Shown here piece after piece: positions 55,002-63,900 of a DNA stretch of 64,000 nucleotides (the stretch's first letter is position 1; each line of letters begins with the position of its first letter). A program made the position numbers and the translations under genes. The stretch comes from Chitinophaga costaii (GTDB taxonomy: Bacteria; Bacteroidota; Bacteroidia; Chitinophagales; Chitinophagaceae). The notes beneath the pieces were generated by a model. That model did no database searches, had not been told where the DNA came from, and saw nothing but the letters and a program-made list of their open reading frames with translations. Location: positions 1 through 64,000 of the forward strand of contig NZ_FMAR01000004.1 in the NCBI RefSeq assembly GCF_900094705.1, given 5' to 3'.

Positions 55002-58000
55002 ATGCGTATTACCGAATTTTCCGTAAAAAATTACCAGTTTACCATCGTCATTTTCCTGATGGTACTGGCCCTGGGACTTACCTCCCTGCTCAATATGCCG
55101 AGGGGGGAAGATCCACCGTTTAAGGTGGCCCGCTTCACCATCATCGCCGTATATCCTGGCACTAGTCCTAATGATATGGAGAAGCTGGTTGCTAAGCCCA
55201 TTGAAGATAAACTGCACGAACTATCTGATATAAAACGTATTCGTTCCGATATCAACGACGGTCTTTCGGTTACCGACCTGGAATTTGATTACAAGACCAA
55301 TGCCGATGATAAATACAACGAGGTGGTGCGGGAGTTGAACAGTATTCGTAGTGCTTTGCCGGAAGCGCTGCTAAGCCTGGACGTGAAAAAATCAGCGTCG
55401 TCTAACGTAAATACATACCAACTGGCCCTTACCAGTGAAAGCGCCACCTACAAACAATTGTGGGATGTGGCCGATGCGTTGAAGACCCAATTGGAAAAGG
55501 TGGAGGATCTGAAAAAAGTGGAAATTCACGGGTATCCGCAGCAACAGATCCGGGTATCTATAGACCTGGAGAAGATGGCCCAGCAACGCATTCCGCTAAA
55601 CCGTATCATTGCCGCAGTGCAGGCTGGTGCGCTAAACATTCCCGGCGGTAACATAGACGCAGGTGGCAAGCGGTTCAATATTAAAACCAATGGCGATTAT
55701 GCCAGCTTAGCCGAGATCAGCAATACAGTGATCACCGCCGCCGGCGATAAAATGGTATTCCTGCACGACCTGGCAGACGTGCGCATGGATGACGAGGAGC
55801 CTAGTTATATTACCCGATATAATGGCAAACGCGGTGTGTTTATTTCAGCCAATGAAAAGGAACGTACCAATATCCTGCAGATCAATAAAGCCGTAGAACC
55901 CATCATTGCTGATTTTAAAAAGAACTTGCCAGGCAGTATGCAACTGGAAGAAGGTTTTGTACAAGCCAGGGATGTAGAGAAACGGCTCTCTCACTTTGGG
56001 CGCGACTTCCTTATTGCCATCCTCCTGGTGGCCATAACCCTTATTCCTCTGGGCTGGCGCGCTTCTTCGGTGGTAATGATATCCATCCCACTCTCTATAG
56101 CCATTGGTTTGTTCCTTTTGCAAATGCTGGGTTTCACCATTAACCAGTTAAGCATTGTAGGGATGGTTGTGGCACTAGGATTACTGGTAGACGATAGCAT
56201 TGTAGTTATAGAAAACATAGAACGTTATCTGCGCCAGGGTGCCACGCCCATACGCGCCGCCATAGACGCCACAAAGCAGATCAGCGTAGCTGTGCTGGGA
56301 TGTACGGCCATCCTCATCGTATCCTTCCTGCCCATCCTCTTCTTGCCGGAAGGTGCCGGCGATTTTATCCGCAGCCTGCCCATGGCGGTGGTGACGACGG
56401 TACTGGCATCGTTATTTGTATCCCTCACGATCGTACCCTTCCTATCCCGCCTTATTTTACGCTCGCATGCACATGCAGACGGCAATATCGTGCTGCGTAA
56501 ATTGCAAAAGGCCATCAATGGTTCCTATCGCCCCCTGCTGCACCTGGCATTAGGCAAACCCTATTGGACGCTTGCATTTGCGGCAGCTTTGTTTATGGTA
56601 AGCTGCCTGTTGTTTAAAGTAGTGGGCTTTGGATTGTTTCCGCGTTCGGAAAAACCCATGTTCCTTATTAATATAGAAACACCGCTGGGTACCAGCTTGG
56701 ATAAAACAGACAGCGTGTCCCGCTTCGTGGAAAGAGAATTGCTGCTGCACCAGGATATCCAGACCGTGTTTAGCAATACCGGCAAAGGCAATCCGGCGGT
56801 ATATTACAACCAGGCGCAGCATAACGAAGCGGCCAACTTTGCGCAGTTTTTCATTCGCCTGCATCCAATAGAGGTACCGGAAATGGAAAGGTTGGTAGAT
56901 ACGCTGCGACTTCGTTTTGATCATTATCCTGATGCTAAAATTGAAGTGAAACAGTTTGAACAAGGCCCTGCGCAGGAAGCGCCCATCGCCATCCGTTTGT
57001 TTGGCGATAACCTGGACACCTTGCGCAATCTGAGCGCCCGCGTAGAAGAGCTGATGCACCGCACACCCGGCACCATCTACGTGAACAACCCCTTGCAAAC
57101 TTACAAAACAGACATTCACCTTCTGATAAATAAAGACAAGGCAGCCTTGCTGGGTATAGCCACCAGCGATATAGACCGCATGGTGCGCATGGGCATTGCA
57201 GGCCTTAACGTGGCCCAGTATAAAGATGAAAAGGGGGATAACTATTTTATTAACCTTTCGCTGCCCCGCGATCAGCACCAAACGCTGGAGGCATTTAATA
57301 AAATTTATATTCCCACACCAGGCGGCGCTATGGTACCACTTCAGCAACTGGCCTCCCTGGAATTTGAAACCTCTGTGCCACAGATTAAGCATTACAACAA
57401 AAACCGTTATGCACTGGTGACCAGCTTCGTGAAAAACGGCTACAACACCGCTGTAACCACCCAACAGATAGAAGCAGGCTTGCAACAATTACAGTTTCCT
57501 AGCGGCTACAACTATATGATGGCGGGCGAAGTAGAAAGCAGCCAAGAAAGTTTTGGTAACCTGGGTACTATTATCGTGATCACCGTCTTTGCATTCCTAG
57601 GCATTTTGCTGCTGGAGTTTAAGACCTTTAAAAGCACGCTCATTGTGCTGTCTGTCATTCCATTGGGCATCGTGGGTACGGTAGCTATCCTGCTTATTAC
57701 GGGTAATACACTTTCCTTCATATCCGTAATCGGAATTATAGCGCTGGCGGGTATTGAGGTGAAGAACAGTATTTTGCTGGTAGACTATACCAACCAGCTA
57801 CGTGCAGGTGGTATGGACTTGGAAGCAGCCATCCAGGAAGCCGGGGAAACCCGTTTTCTGCCTATTATTCTCACCACACTCACTGCGATTGGTGGCCTTA
57901 TTCCGCTGGTGATGGAACGCAGTCCATTGTATTCTCCACTGGCCTGGGTACTTATTGGAGGTTTAATCAGTTCTACCATTCTTACACGTTTGGTAACACC

Positions 58001-58043
58001 GGTGATGTACAAAATACTAAAGCCTACCGTACAGCATGATTAA
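55002..58043 (+). CDS. RND-family efflux transporter
   Basis: Proton-driven inner-membrane pump of 1013 residues with the duplicated RND plan: helix 1 followed by a porter/docking domain, helices 2-6, a second loop domain, and helices 8-12. Conserved parts: YPGTSPNDMEKLVAKPIEDKLHEL, the proton-relay Asp pair in VALGLLVDDSIVVIENIERYL (helix 4), and GIIALAGIEVKNSILLVDYTNQL in the second half. The presence of the Asp-Asp pair fits a hydrophobic/amphiphilic-drug pump rather than a heavy-metal pump with its own signature. It is the third gene of the operon, 26 bp after the adaptor. Regulation by the TetR protein is inferred from the two operators in front of the operon. Confidence 0.95.
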   Translation: MRITEFSVKNYQFTIVIFLMVLALGLTSLLNMPRGEDPPFKVARFTIIAVYPGTSPNDMEKLVAKPIEDKLHELSDIKRIRSDINDGLSVTDLEFDYKTNADDKYNEVVRELNSIRSALPEALLSLDVKKSASSNVNTYQLALTSESATYKQLWDVADALKTQLEKVEDLKKVEIHGYPQQQIRVSIDLEKMAQQRIPLNRIIAAVQAGALNIPGGNIDAGGKRFNIKTNGDYASLAEISNTVITAAGDKMVFLHDLADVRMDDEEPSYITRYNGKRGVFISANEKERTNILQINKAVEPIIADFKKNLPGSMQLEEGFVQARDVEKRLSHFGRDFLIAILLVAITLIPLGWRASSVVMISIPLSIAIGLFLLQMLGFTINQLSIVGMVVALGLLVDDSIVVIENIERYLRQGATPIRAAIDATKQISVAVLGCTAILIVSFLPILFLPEGAGDFIRSLPMAVVTTVLASLFVSLTIVPFLSRLILRSHAHADGNIVLRKLQKAINGSYRPLLHLALGKPYWTLAFAAALFMVSCLLFKVVGFGLFPRSEKPMFLINIETPLGTSLDKTDSVSRFVERELLLHQDIQTVFSNTGKGNPAVYYNQAQHNEAANFAQFFIRLHPIEVPEMERLVDTLRLRFDHYPDAKIEVKQFEQGPAQEAPIAIRLFGDNLDTLRNLSARVEELMHRTPGTIYVNNPLQTYKTDIHLLINKDKAALLGIATSDIDRMVRMGIAGLNVAQYKDEKGDNYFINLSLPRDQHQTLEAFNKIYIPTPGGAMVPLQQLASLEFETSVPQIKHYNKNRYALVTSFVKNGYNTAVTTQQIEAGLQQLQFPSGYNYMMAGEVESSQESFGNLGTIIVITVFAFLGILLLEFKTFKSTLIVLSVIPLGIVGTVAILLITGNTLSFISVIGIIALAGIEVKNSILLVDYTNQLRAGGMDLEAAIQEAGETRFLPIILTTLTAIGGLIPLVMERSPLYSPLAWVLIGGLISSTILTRLVTPVMYKILKPTVQHD

Positions 58044-58071
58044 GTTTTTATAATGGTGGTGAGTAGTTACT

Positions 58072-58128
58072 GCAACAGATATTTGCCAGACCTGAAAAAA
58101 GGTCCGGTAAATGTCTGTTGCATTTTTT
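58072..58128 (+). terminator. Terminator of the efflux operon
   Basis: A long stem of about 21 bp with few mismatches (CAACAGATATTTGCC... pairing with ...GGTAAATGTCTGTTG), loop GAAAAA, then CATTTTTTTT. It begins 29 bp after the RND stop. Confidence 0.9.
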
Positions 58129-58362
58129 TTATAAGCTAATTATTTATAGGGTTGTTGATATGTGAAATGATTTTATTATAATAATTTATTTAATATAATG
58201 AAGTGAAGTAAGATGATCAACTTGCTGAAAGTGGCTACCGGCAATGGTTACACGCAGCTCAAAAATAAATGGCATATTTATTATGTAATAGAAAATTTAT
58301 TATCTTAACAGTGGCATATGAGTAGCTTATGATGAGATGTTGAATGGTTGAATCTTAAACTT
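58129..58362. other. Intergenic region with a possible 31-codon frame
   Basis: AT-rich DNA. An ATG-initiated frame at 58213-58308 would encode 31 residues (MINLLKVATGNGYTQLKN...). It has no recognisable family and no clear promoter, so it is not called as a gene. Confidence 0.3.
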
Positions 58363-58653
58363 ATGTCTGATATTATTGCATCTTGTTTAATTGCTTGCGT
58401 TGTTTTTGTTTTTGTATTTATGCTGGTGGCCGTATTTATGTTGGGCCGTTTGCAGCGATCAGCGCATTCTCACATTAAATTCGACTGGTATCGCCGGGTG
58501 AATAGCAAAGCTTTGCGGAGTTACATGTTCATGACACAGGATGTTACGGAAAAGCGTAAGGTAAAAACAGCCTTGTTGTGTATGAGGGCAGCGGATTTAC
58601 TGACCGTATCTTTGATCTGTATGTTATTGGTGTTGTTAGTATTCCGGCTATAA
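58363..58653 (+). CDS. Small two-helix membrane protein
   Basis: A 96-residue protein with two predicted membrane helices: residues about 5-28 (ASCLIACVVFVFVFMLVAVFMLG) and about 75-95 (LTVSLICMLLVLLVFRL), joined by a basic loop (WYRRVNSKALRSYMFMTQDVTEKRKVK). No family is recognised. ATG at 58363 is preferred over an upstream TTG. It is a single gene, convergent with the FGE-like gene, with a terminator after it. Confidence 0.6.
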   Translation: MSDIIASCLIACVVFVFVFMLVAVFMLGRLQRSAHSHIKFDWYRRVNSKALRSYMFMTQDVTEKRKVKTALLCMRAADLLTVSLICMLLVLLVFRL

Positions 58654-58732
58654 CGCAGGGTAAAAGCACTACTTTATTTATTTTGTAAAATCTTACTAAG
58701 TTTATAATATGTAACCGGTTGGCACCGGAATG

Positions 58733-58760
58733 GGCTTTCGCAACTGCGGATGCCTTTTTT
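58733..58760 (+). terminator. Terminator between the small membrane protein and FGE-like genes
   Basis: GGCTTTCGC / GCGGATGCC stem (one mismatch, one G-T pair) with a 4-nt loop and seven T after it. Confidence 0.65.
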
Positions 58761-58814
58761 TATGAAGGCATGTTATCGCTGTTCAGGTTAAGTTATATCT
58801 TCTTCCTTATCTTA

Positions 58815-60068
58815 CTACTTACTGGCCAGCAGATGGTTACTTTTTCGCCATTCCTCTTCGCTCATTACAGGGCGGAAGCCGGTATGGTTTTCCCCCGAAT
58901 AGGGGTCGGTTTTCATTCGTGCCGAAGGCCGGTAGCTTGCGCAGTAATGAATGTTACACAGAAAACTGCCCCCCCTGATTACCTTTTTTTGTGCATAAGG
59001 TTCATCCGGATCGTAGGCTTTGGAAGGGCCTGCAGGATCGGTGGCGTTGGGCAGAACTTGGGAATAGGTATCGGGGCGGTACCAATCGCTGCACCATTCC
59101 CATACATTACCTATCATATCGTAAAGACCATAACCATTAGGACTATACGACATTACCGGGGCGCTCAGCTCATAGCCGTCATGTAGCAGGTTTTTATAAG
59201 GGAAATCACCCTCCCATAAATTGGCTTTGATATTTGTAGCGGAAGGAGCGTCGTCGCCCCAGGCAAATTCTTTGGCCGACAGCCCGCCCCTGCAGGCGTA
59301 CTCCCATTCTGCTTCACTGGGCAGGCGTTTGTGCGCCCATTTACAATAAGCCACGGCATCGTACCAGCATACCTGGGTTACCGGATGGTTGTCGAATTGG
59401 GAGGTGCTCCACACATCGCTGGCAGGCCCATTGGGATGTCGCCAGTTGGCCCCAGGTACATACTGCCACCAGCGTGCAATATTATCCAGCGGTACCGCTC
59501 CATCGGTTTTTGTAAATACCAGCCCGCCTGCTAGAAGGGTACCTGGCTCCGGCTCCGGGGTGCCAGGGGGTAGCTGCTGTTTAAGTTGCGACCATTGCGG
59601 TGTTTTTTCTGCCTCAGTAATGAAACCAGTGGCCCGCACAAAACGTTTAAACGCACCAATGGTAAGCTCTGTTTTATCCATCCAGAAGCCTGTTATTTTT
59701 ACCGGGTGTACGGGATATTCATCCTTGCGGGCCTCGCTGCCCACGCCGCCCATAATAAAATGGCCGGCAGGAATCCAAACCATATGAGGGGGCCAGGGCT
59801 TAGCTGGCCAATGTGCAGTATCCAGCACGCCTGCCTGGGCCGGCGACTGGCCGGCTACTGGCTGACTGCCGCCGTTATTACTTTTTTGCGCCATGAGTGC
59901 AGATCGTGATGCCGGGTTAATGCAGGTCAAGCTACGCGATGCTTTGCCACTAGTATCTATAGAGAAGGTGCTGGCCGTATTGGTAGCCGTTTGGTGGCAA
60001 CCACCTGCCATTACTGCGAGCAGTAGAACTTCTGCAGTATGGCGCCATATATTTTTTGGATAGAGCAT
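58815..60068 (-). CDS. Formylglycine-generating enzyme (SUMF1)-family lipoprotein
   Basis: A 417-residue lipoprotein (lipobox MAGGC, Cys24) with an FGE-sulfatase domain (about 95-410). FGE oxidises a Cys or Ser of sulfatases to formylglycine. The order is typical: MVWIPAGHFIMGG, DEYPVHPVKITGFWMDKTELTIGAF, VCWYDAVAYCKWAHKRLPSEAEWEYACRGG, NVWEWCSDWY and KKVIRGGSFLCNIHYCASYRPSAR. The two catalytic copper-site cysteines (Cys371 and Cys376, five apart) are both kept, unlike in many FGE-fold proteins that lost activity. No sulfatase gene is in the window. Lipid anchoring is odd for a sulfatase activator, so it may act on an exported partner or have another role. Start set at the ATG that opens the signal peptide. 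Confidence 0.9.
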   Translation of the reverse strand: MLYPKNIWRHTAEVLLLAVMAGGCHQTATNTASTFSIDTSGKASRSLTCINPASRSALMAQKSNNGGSQPVAGQSPAQAGVLDTAHWPAKPWPPHMVWIPAGHFIMGGVGSEARKDEYPVHPVKITGFWMDKTELTIGAFKRFVRATGFITEAEKTPQWSQLKQQLPPGTPEPEPGTLLAGGLVFTKTDGAVPLDNIARWWQYVPGANWRHPNGPASDVWSTSQFDNHPVTQVCWYDAVAYCKWAHKRLPSEAEWEYACRGGLSAKEFAWGDDAPSATNIKANLWEGDFPYKNLLHDGYELSAPVMSYSPNGYGLYDMIGNVWEWCSDWYRPDTYSQVLPNATDPAGPSKAYDPDEPYAQKKVIRGGSFLCNIHYCASYRPSARMKTDPYSGENHTGFRPVMSEEEWRKSNHLLASK

Positions 60069-60255
60069 ATAAATAATAGTTGTGCCGGGAGGCCCGTTAA
60101 AGCGGCTTATCCGGTGCCTGGCCCACCGTGGTGGCAATGGTAGGCCTGGCAACCTAAAAAATGAGAAAGTGACAACAAGATAGTAAAAGTGGGTAAGTGT
60201 TGCAAGTGGAGATTAGCCAAGTATTAGGCGGCTATGATGGGGGCAGTGGGCAGGT

Positions 60256-60714
60256 TTATGCCAATAGTTGTTCCAGCTCGTTAAGCAAGGCCACCTGCGA
60301 AGGAAGGATTTTTTCCCTGGCCGTGGAAATATCAAACCAGCCTGCCTTGTCTACTTCCGGGAAAGATTTTTGAATACCGGATTTTGGGGGCCACTCCATG
60401 GTAAAGGTGTTGCTGGTAATAGCGGCGGCATCCAGGTTGCCGGCAGTAGCCCAGGCGTATATTACTTTCCCGGTTTTTTGCCGGATGGGTTGTAAAGTAT
60501 GGAATGGCCCGGCAAGCGTGTGGCCGGTTTCTTCTGCAAATTCCCGCTGCGCGGCAGCCAGCGGATTTTCGTTTGTATCAATTAGTCCTTTGGGGATAGA
60601 CCAGACACCAACATCCTTGCGCGCCCAGAAAGGGCCGCCAGGGTGTACGAGTAAAACTTCCAAGTGTGCCTGATAAAAGCGGTAAAGTAAGATGCCTGCA
60701 CTTTGTTGTGGCAT
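60256..60714 (-). CDS. Nudix hydrolase
   Basis: A 152-residue cytosolic Nudix protein with an intact box: Gly-x5-Glu-x7-Arg-Glu-x-x-Glu-Glu-x-Gly (GLIDTNENPLAAAQ followed by REFAEETG). The N-terminus SAGILLYRF...VLLVHPGGPFWARKD and SIPKGLID are typical of the diadenosine-polyphosphate/RNA-cap-type group with a short insert. The substrate cannot be assigned. It contrasts with the degenerate, regulatory Nudix protein at 10897-11667. Confidence 0.92.
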   Translation of the reverse strand: MPQQSAGILLYRFYQAHLEVLLVHPGGPFWARKDVGVWSIPKGLIDTNENPLAAAQREFAEETGHTLAGPFHTLQPIRQKTGKVIYAWATAGNLDAAAITSNTFTMEWPPKSGIQKSFPEVDKAGWFDISTAREKILPSQVALLNELEQLLA

Positions 60715-60850
60715 GTGGTATTTTATAGGAGTAAAGATAAAAAGCTAAGATGATCTGGCATCGTTAACAACCTGTTAACTAATATTAATTTTAACTTGCA
60801 TACTCAATCTACTCAATTTTTTTTTTATTCATAACCTAGCCAATTTTACG

Positions 60851-60877
60851 CAGGCGCCCATTCGGGTGCCTGTTTTT
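60851..60877 (+). terminator. Orphan terminator-like hairpin upstream of the hybrid kinase
   Basis: CAGGC-CCC-attc-GGG-GCCTG hairpin followed by five T. On the plus strand no gene precedes it, so it may end a small RNA or attenuate the kinase transcript, whose gene starts about 100 bp downstream. Confidence 0.7.
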
Positions 60878-60972
60878 ATTTGGCATGTCATGTGCTTATT
60901 GCATCTACAATTGGTGTACATTTAAAATAATGTTTAATTTATTAGTAGGAACAGTATCCCCACATCGTTTAT

Positions 60973-63900
60973 ATGAGAAATTTTTTTCAACGCTTACCCC
61001 TCCACGTTAAGCTTTCTCTAGTTGTGCTTATACCCTTGGTTTGTATGGTCTATTTCTCCGTTCAGCTTTTGTTTAGACAAACCGAGGAGGTTAAGGCTGT
61101 TCAACAACTCAGGGTGGGCGTAGCCGAAACGATAGGCATCATGAATATTGTAGATGAGCTACAGAAGGAACGTCGCTATACTGTGCGCTATTACTTTTCT
61201 CACAGTGACAATGTCAATGAAATGTTGTTGCAACGCAGCAAAACTGACGCCGCTATTAACAACCTGGAAACCAAGCTTCAAATACCTGCTACCAATTTTG
61301 AAAACAACTCATTGCTTGCTTTGCTAAATGCCAAACGTAAGCTGATGGATAATAATGAGATGAGCCAGCATGCAGCCATGCAGTATTTTTCCGCCATCAT
61401 CTTGAGACTCAATGGGCTTGTTATCAATAACTTACCGGATATTCCCGCTGCCCGCCAGCTAAATCCCTACCTACGTGCCAAAAACATCCTGTCGCAGATG
61501 ACTACCTATCTGGGCATTATGCGGCTAGACCTGTACATGCTCCTGGTTAAGGGCAGCAACGACTTCGCCGATGTGGAACAAATGCAAAGCAACCTGGAAA
61601 TTTATAATTCTTTGTTGGCCGAATTTGACGAGCAAGCTCCCTCAGAAATAAAAGTGGCCTGGCAACGCGCATCCGAGAATGATGCCTATCATACTACCAT
61701 GGATGTGATCGGGCGTTTTATAAGTAGCCGACAGATAGACCAGGCAATGCAGCCGGAAAACTGGTGGGCTAATAGCATTAATGGATTGCGCCCACTGAAA
61801 GAGGTAGAAACAAACCTGATAGCAAACATTAACAGCAGTACAGGAAAAATTTATGATCGGCAGTCCTATCTACGCATCCGGAGTTTTATTATACTTATAT
61901 TATTGATTGGGCTGGTATTGTACATTATTGGCAGTACCCTGCGCAACATGGCGGCCCAGCTCCGGGAGCTGGAAGGGGCAGCTATCCGCATTGCCAGGGG
62001 GGCCACCGGTGTAAAGCTGCCTGCCTATACCCGCGATTCTATTGGGCAGCTTACCAAGGCATTTGCGCAGATAGACCAGCACAATGTACAACTGGCCCAA
62101 GCCGCCAACGACATTGGGCAGGGGCGTTTAAATGTAGTTATCAAACCCCGCAGCGCGGAGGATTTGCTGGGGCAGGCGCTGGTACGCATGCGCAACGATC
62201 TTAAGGCCTACCAGGATAATAACAACCAGGCGCTCTGGGTACAAACCGGGCTAAATGAATTGAGTGAAAAACTAATTGTAGAAAACGACCTGCAATCCCT
62301 GGGCAAGGTAGCCCTACATACCCTGGCCAATTATCTCCAGGCGCATGTGGGTGTGCTGTACATCCGCAACCAGCAATGGCTGGAGTTTAGCGCCGGATAT
62401 GCCCTTAACGAACGTTTCCCGGTGCCGGAGCACATTGCCATAGGAAAAACCCTGCTGGGCGAGGCCGCCGAAAAACGGCAAGTGTTGCTGCTGCAACATA
62501 CCGCCGATGATTTTATCCGCATCAGCAGCGCCACTGCCGAAACCATGCCTGCCCATACCCTTATCGTGCCGCTCCTGCATAACCGGCAGGTGGAAGGTGT
62601 GGTAGAACTGGGCGCTACCCAGCCCTTTGCTAGCGGCACCAAGGAATACGTGGAGGAAGCCGCAGGCAGTATCGCCATTGCCTTACAGTCGGCCCGCGGC
62701 CGCTTGCGCATGCAGGAACTGCTGGAAGAAACACAGTCCCAGACCGAAGAATTGCAAACCCAACACAGCGAACTGGAAGCCCTCAATAAAGAACTGTCTT
62801 TCCAAACACAAAAACTACAGGCATCCGATGAAGAACTACGCGTGCAGCAGGAAGAACTACAACAGAATAACGCGGAACTAACTGCGCGCAGCCGATTGCT
62901 GGAAGAAATGAACCAGGTAATTACTGCCCGCAATCTCGACATACAAAGGCAGGCCGAAGCCTTGACCCAGAGTACGCGTTATAAATCGGAGTTCATGGCC
63001 AACATGAGCCATGAGTTACGCACGCCCCTCAATTCTATCCTGCTGCTTTCCCGGCTCCTGGAGGAAAATCATGGACGCAATCTCAACGAAGAACAGGTAG
63101 AATATGCGCAAGTGATCCTTAAAAGCGGTAAAGGCCTGCTATCGCTAATCGATGAAATATTAGACCTTAGTAAAATAGAAAGCGGTAAGATGGAGCTGGA
63201 ATACCAGCCGGTAAAACTAGCATTGCTCCTAGAAGATCTCAAGGCGTTGTACAATCCCATGGCCCGGGAAAAAGGGTTGGAAATTTTTTGGGAACTCCAG
63301 GAAGGCACCCCGGAATTTATTGAAACAGACCGGCAGCGACTAGACCAGGTATTGAAAAATTTATTGAGTAATGCGTTGAAATTTACCCAAAAGGGGGGCA
63401 TCTATTTGCAGGTGTCTGCACTGGGGGCAGAAGAGGTACAGTTTCGCGTAAAAGATACAGGTATTGGTATTCCATTGGAAAAACAAGATGTGATTTTCGA
63501 GGCCTTCCGTCAGGCAGATGGCACCACCCGCCGCCAATTTGGTGGCACCGGGTTAGGACTGAGCATCAGCCGGGAGATCACGAAACTGCTGGGTGGCCGA
63601 ATAGCGGTGGAAAGTGTGCCTGAAGAGGGTAGTACCTTCATCGTGGTAGTGCCAATTGCAAAACCAGCCGTGCTGCCCGTGGCACCGGCACCGGTAGTGG
63701 CAGCCCCCGAAAGGGTGGTACAGCCGGTTTCTGTAGCCCAGGCCGAGCCAGCCCACTACATAGCCGATTTCATTCCGGAACCCGTACCCGATGACAGGGC
63801 GCAGCTACATGCCGGCGATAAAATAATTCTGATTATTGAAGACGATAGGGCTTTTGCCAAAGCGCTGCTAGACTATACCCGCGCCCGGGGTTATAAGGGC

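Noticed and set aside
56550-57488. Minus-strand frame of 312 codons antisense to the RND gene
   Set aside because: Longest antisense frame in the window, but it lies fully inside the RND gene and has no domain or start context.
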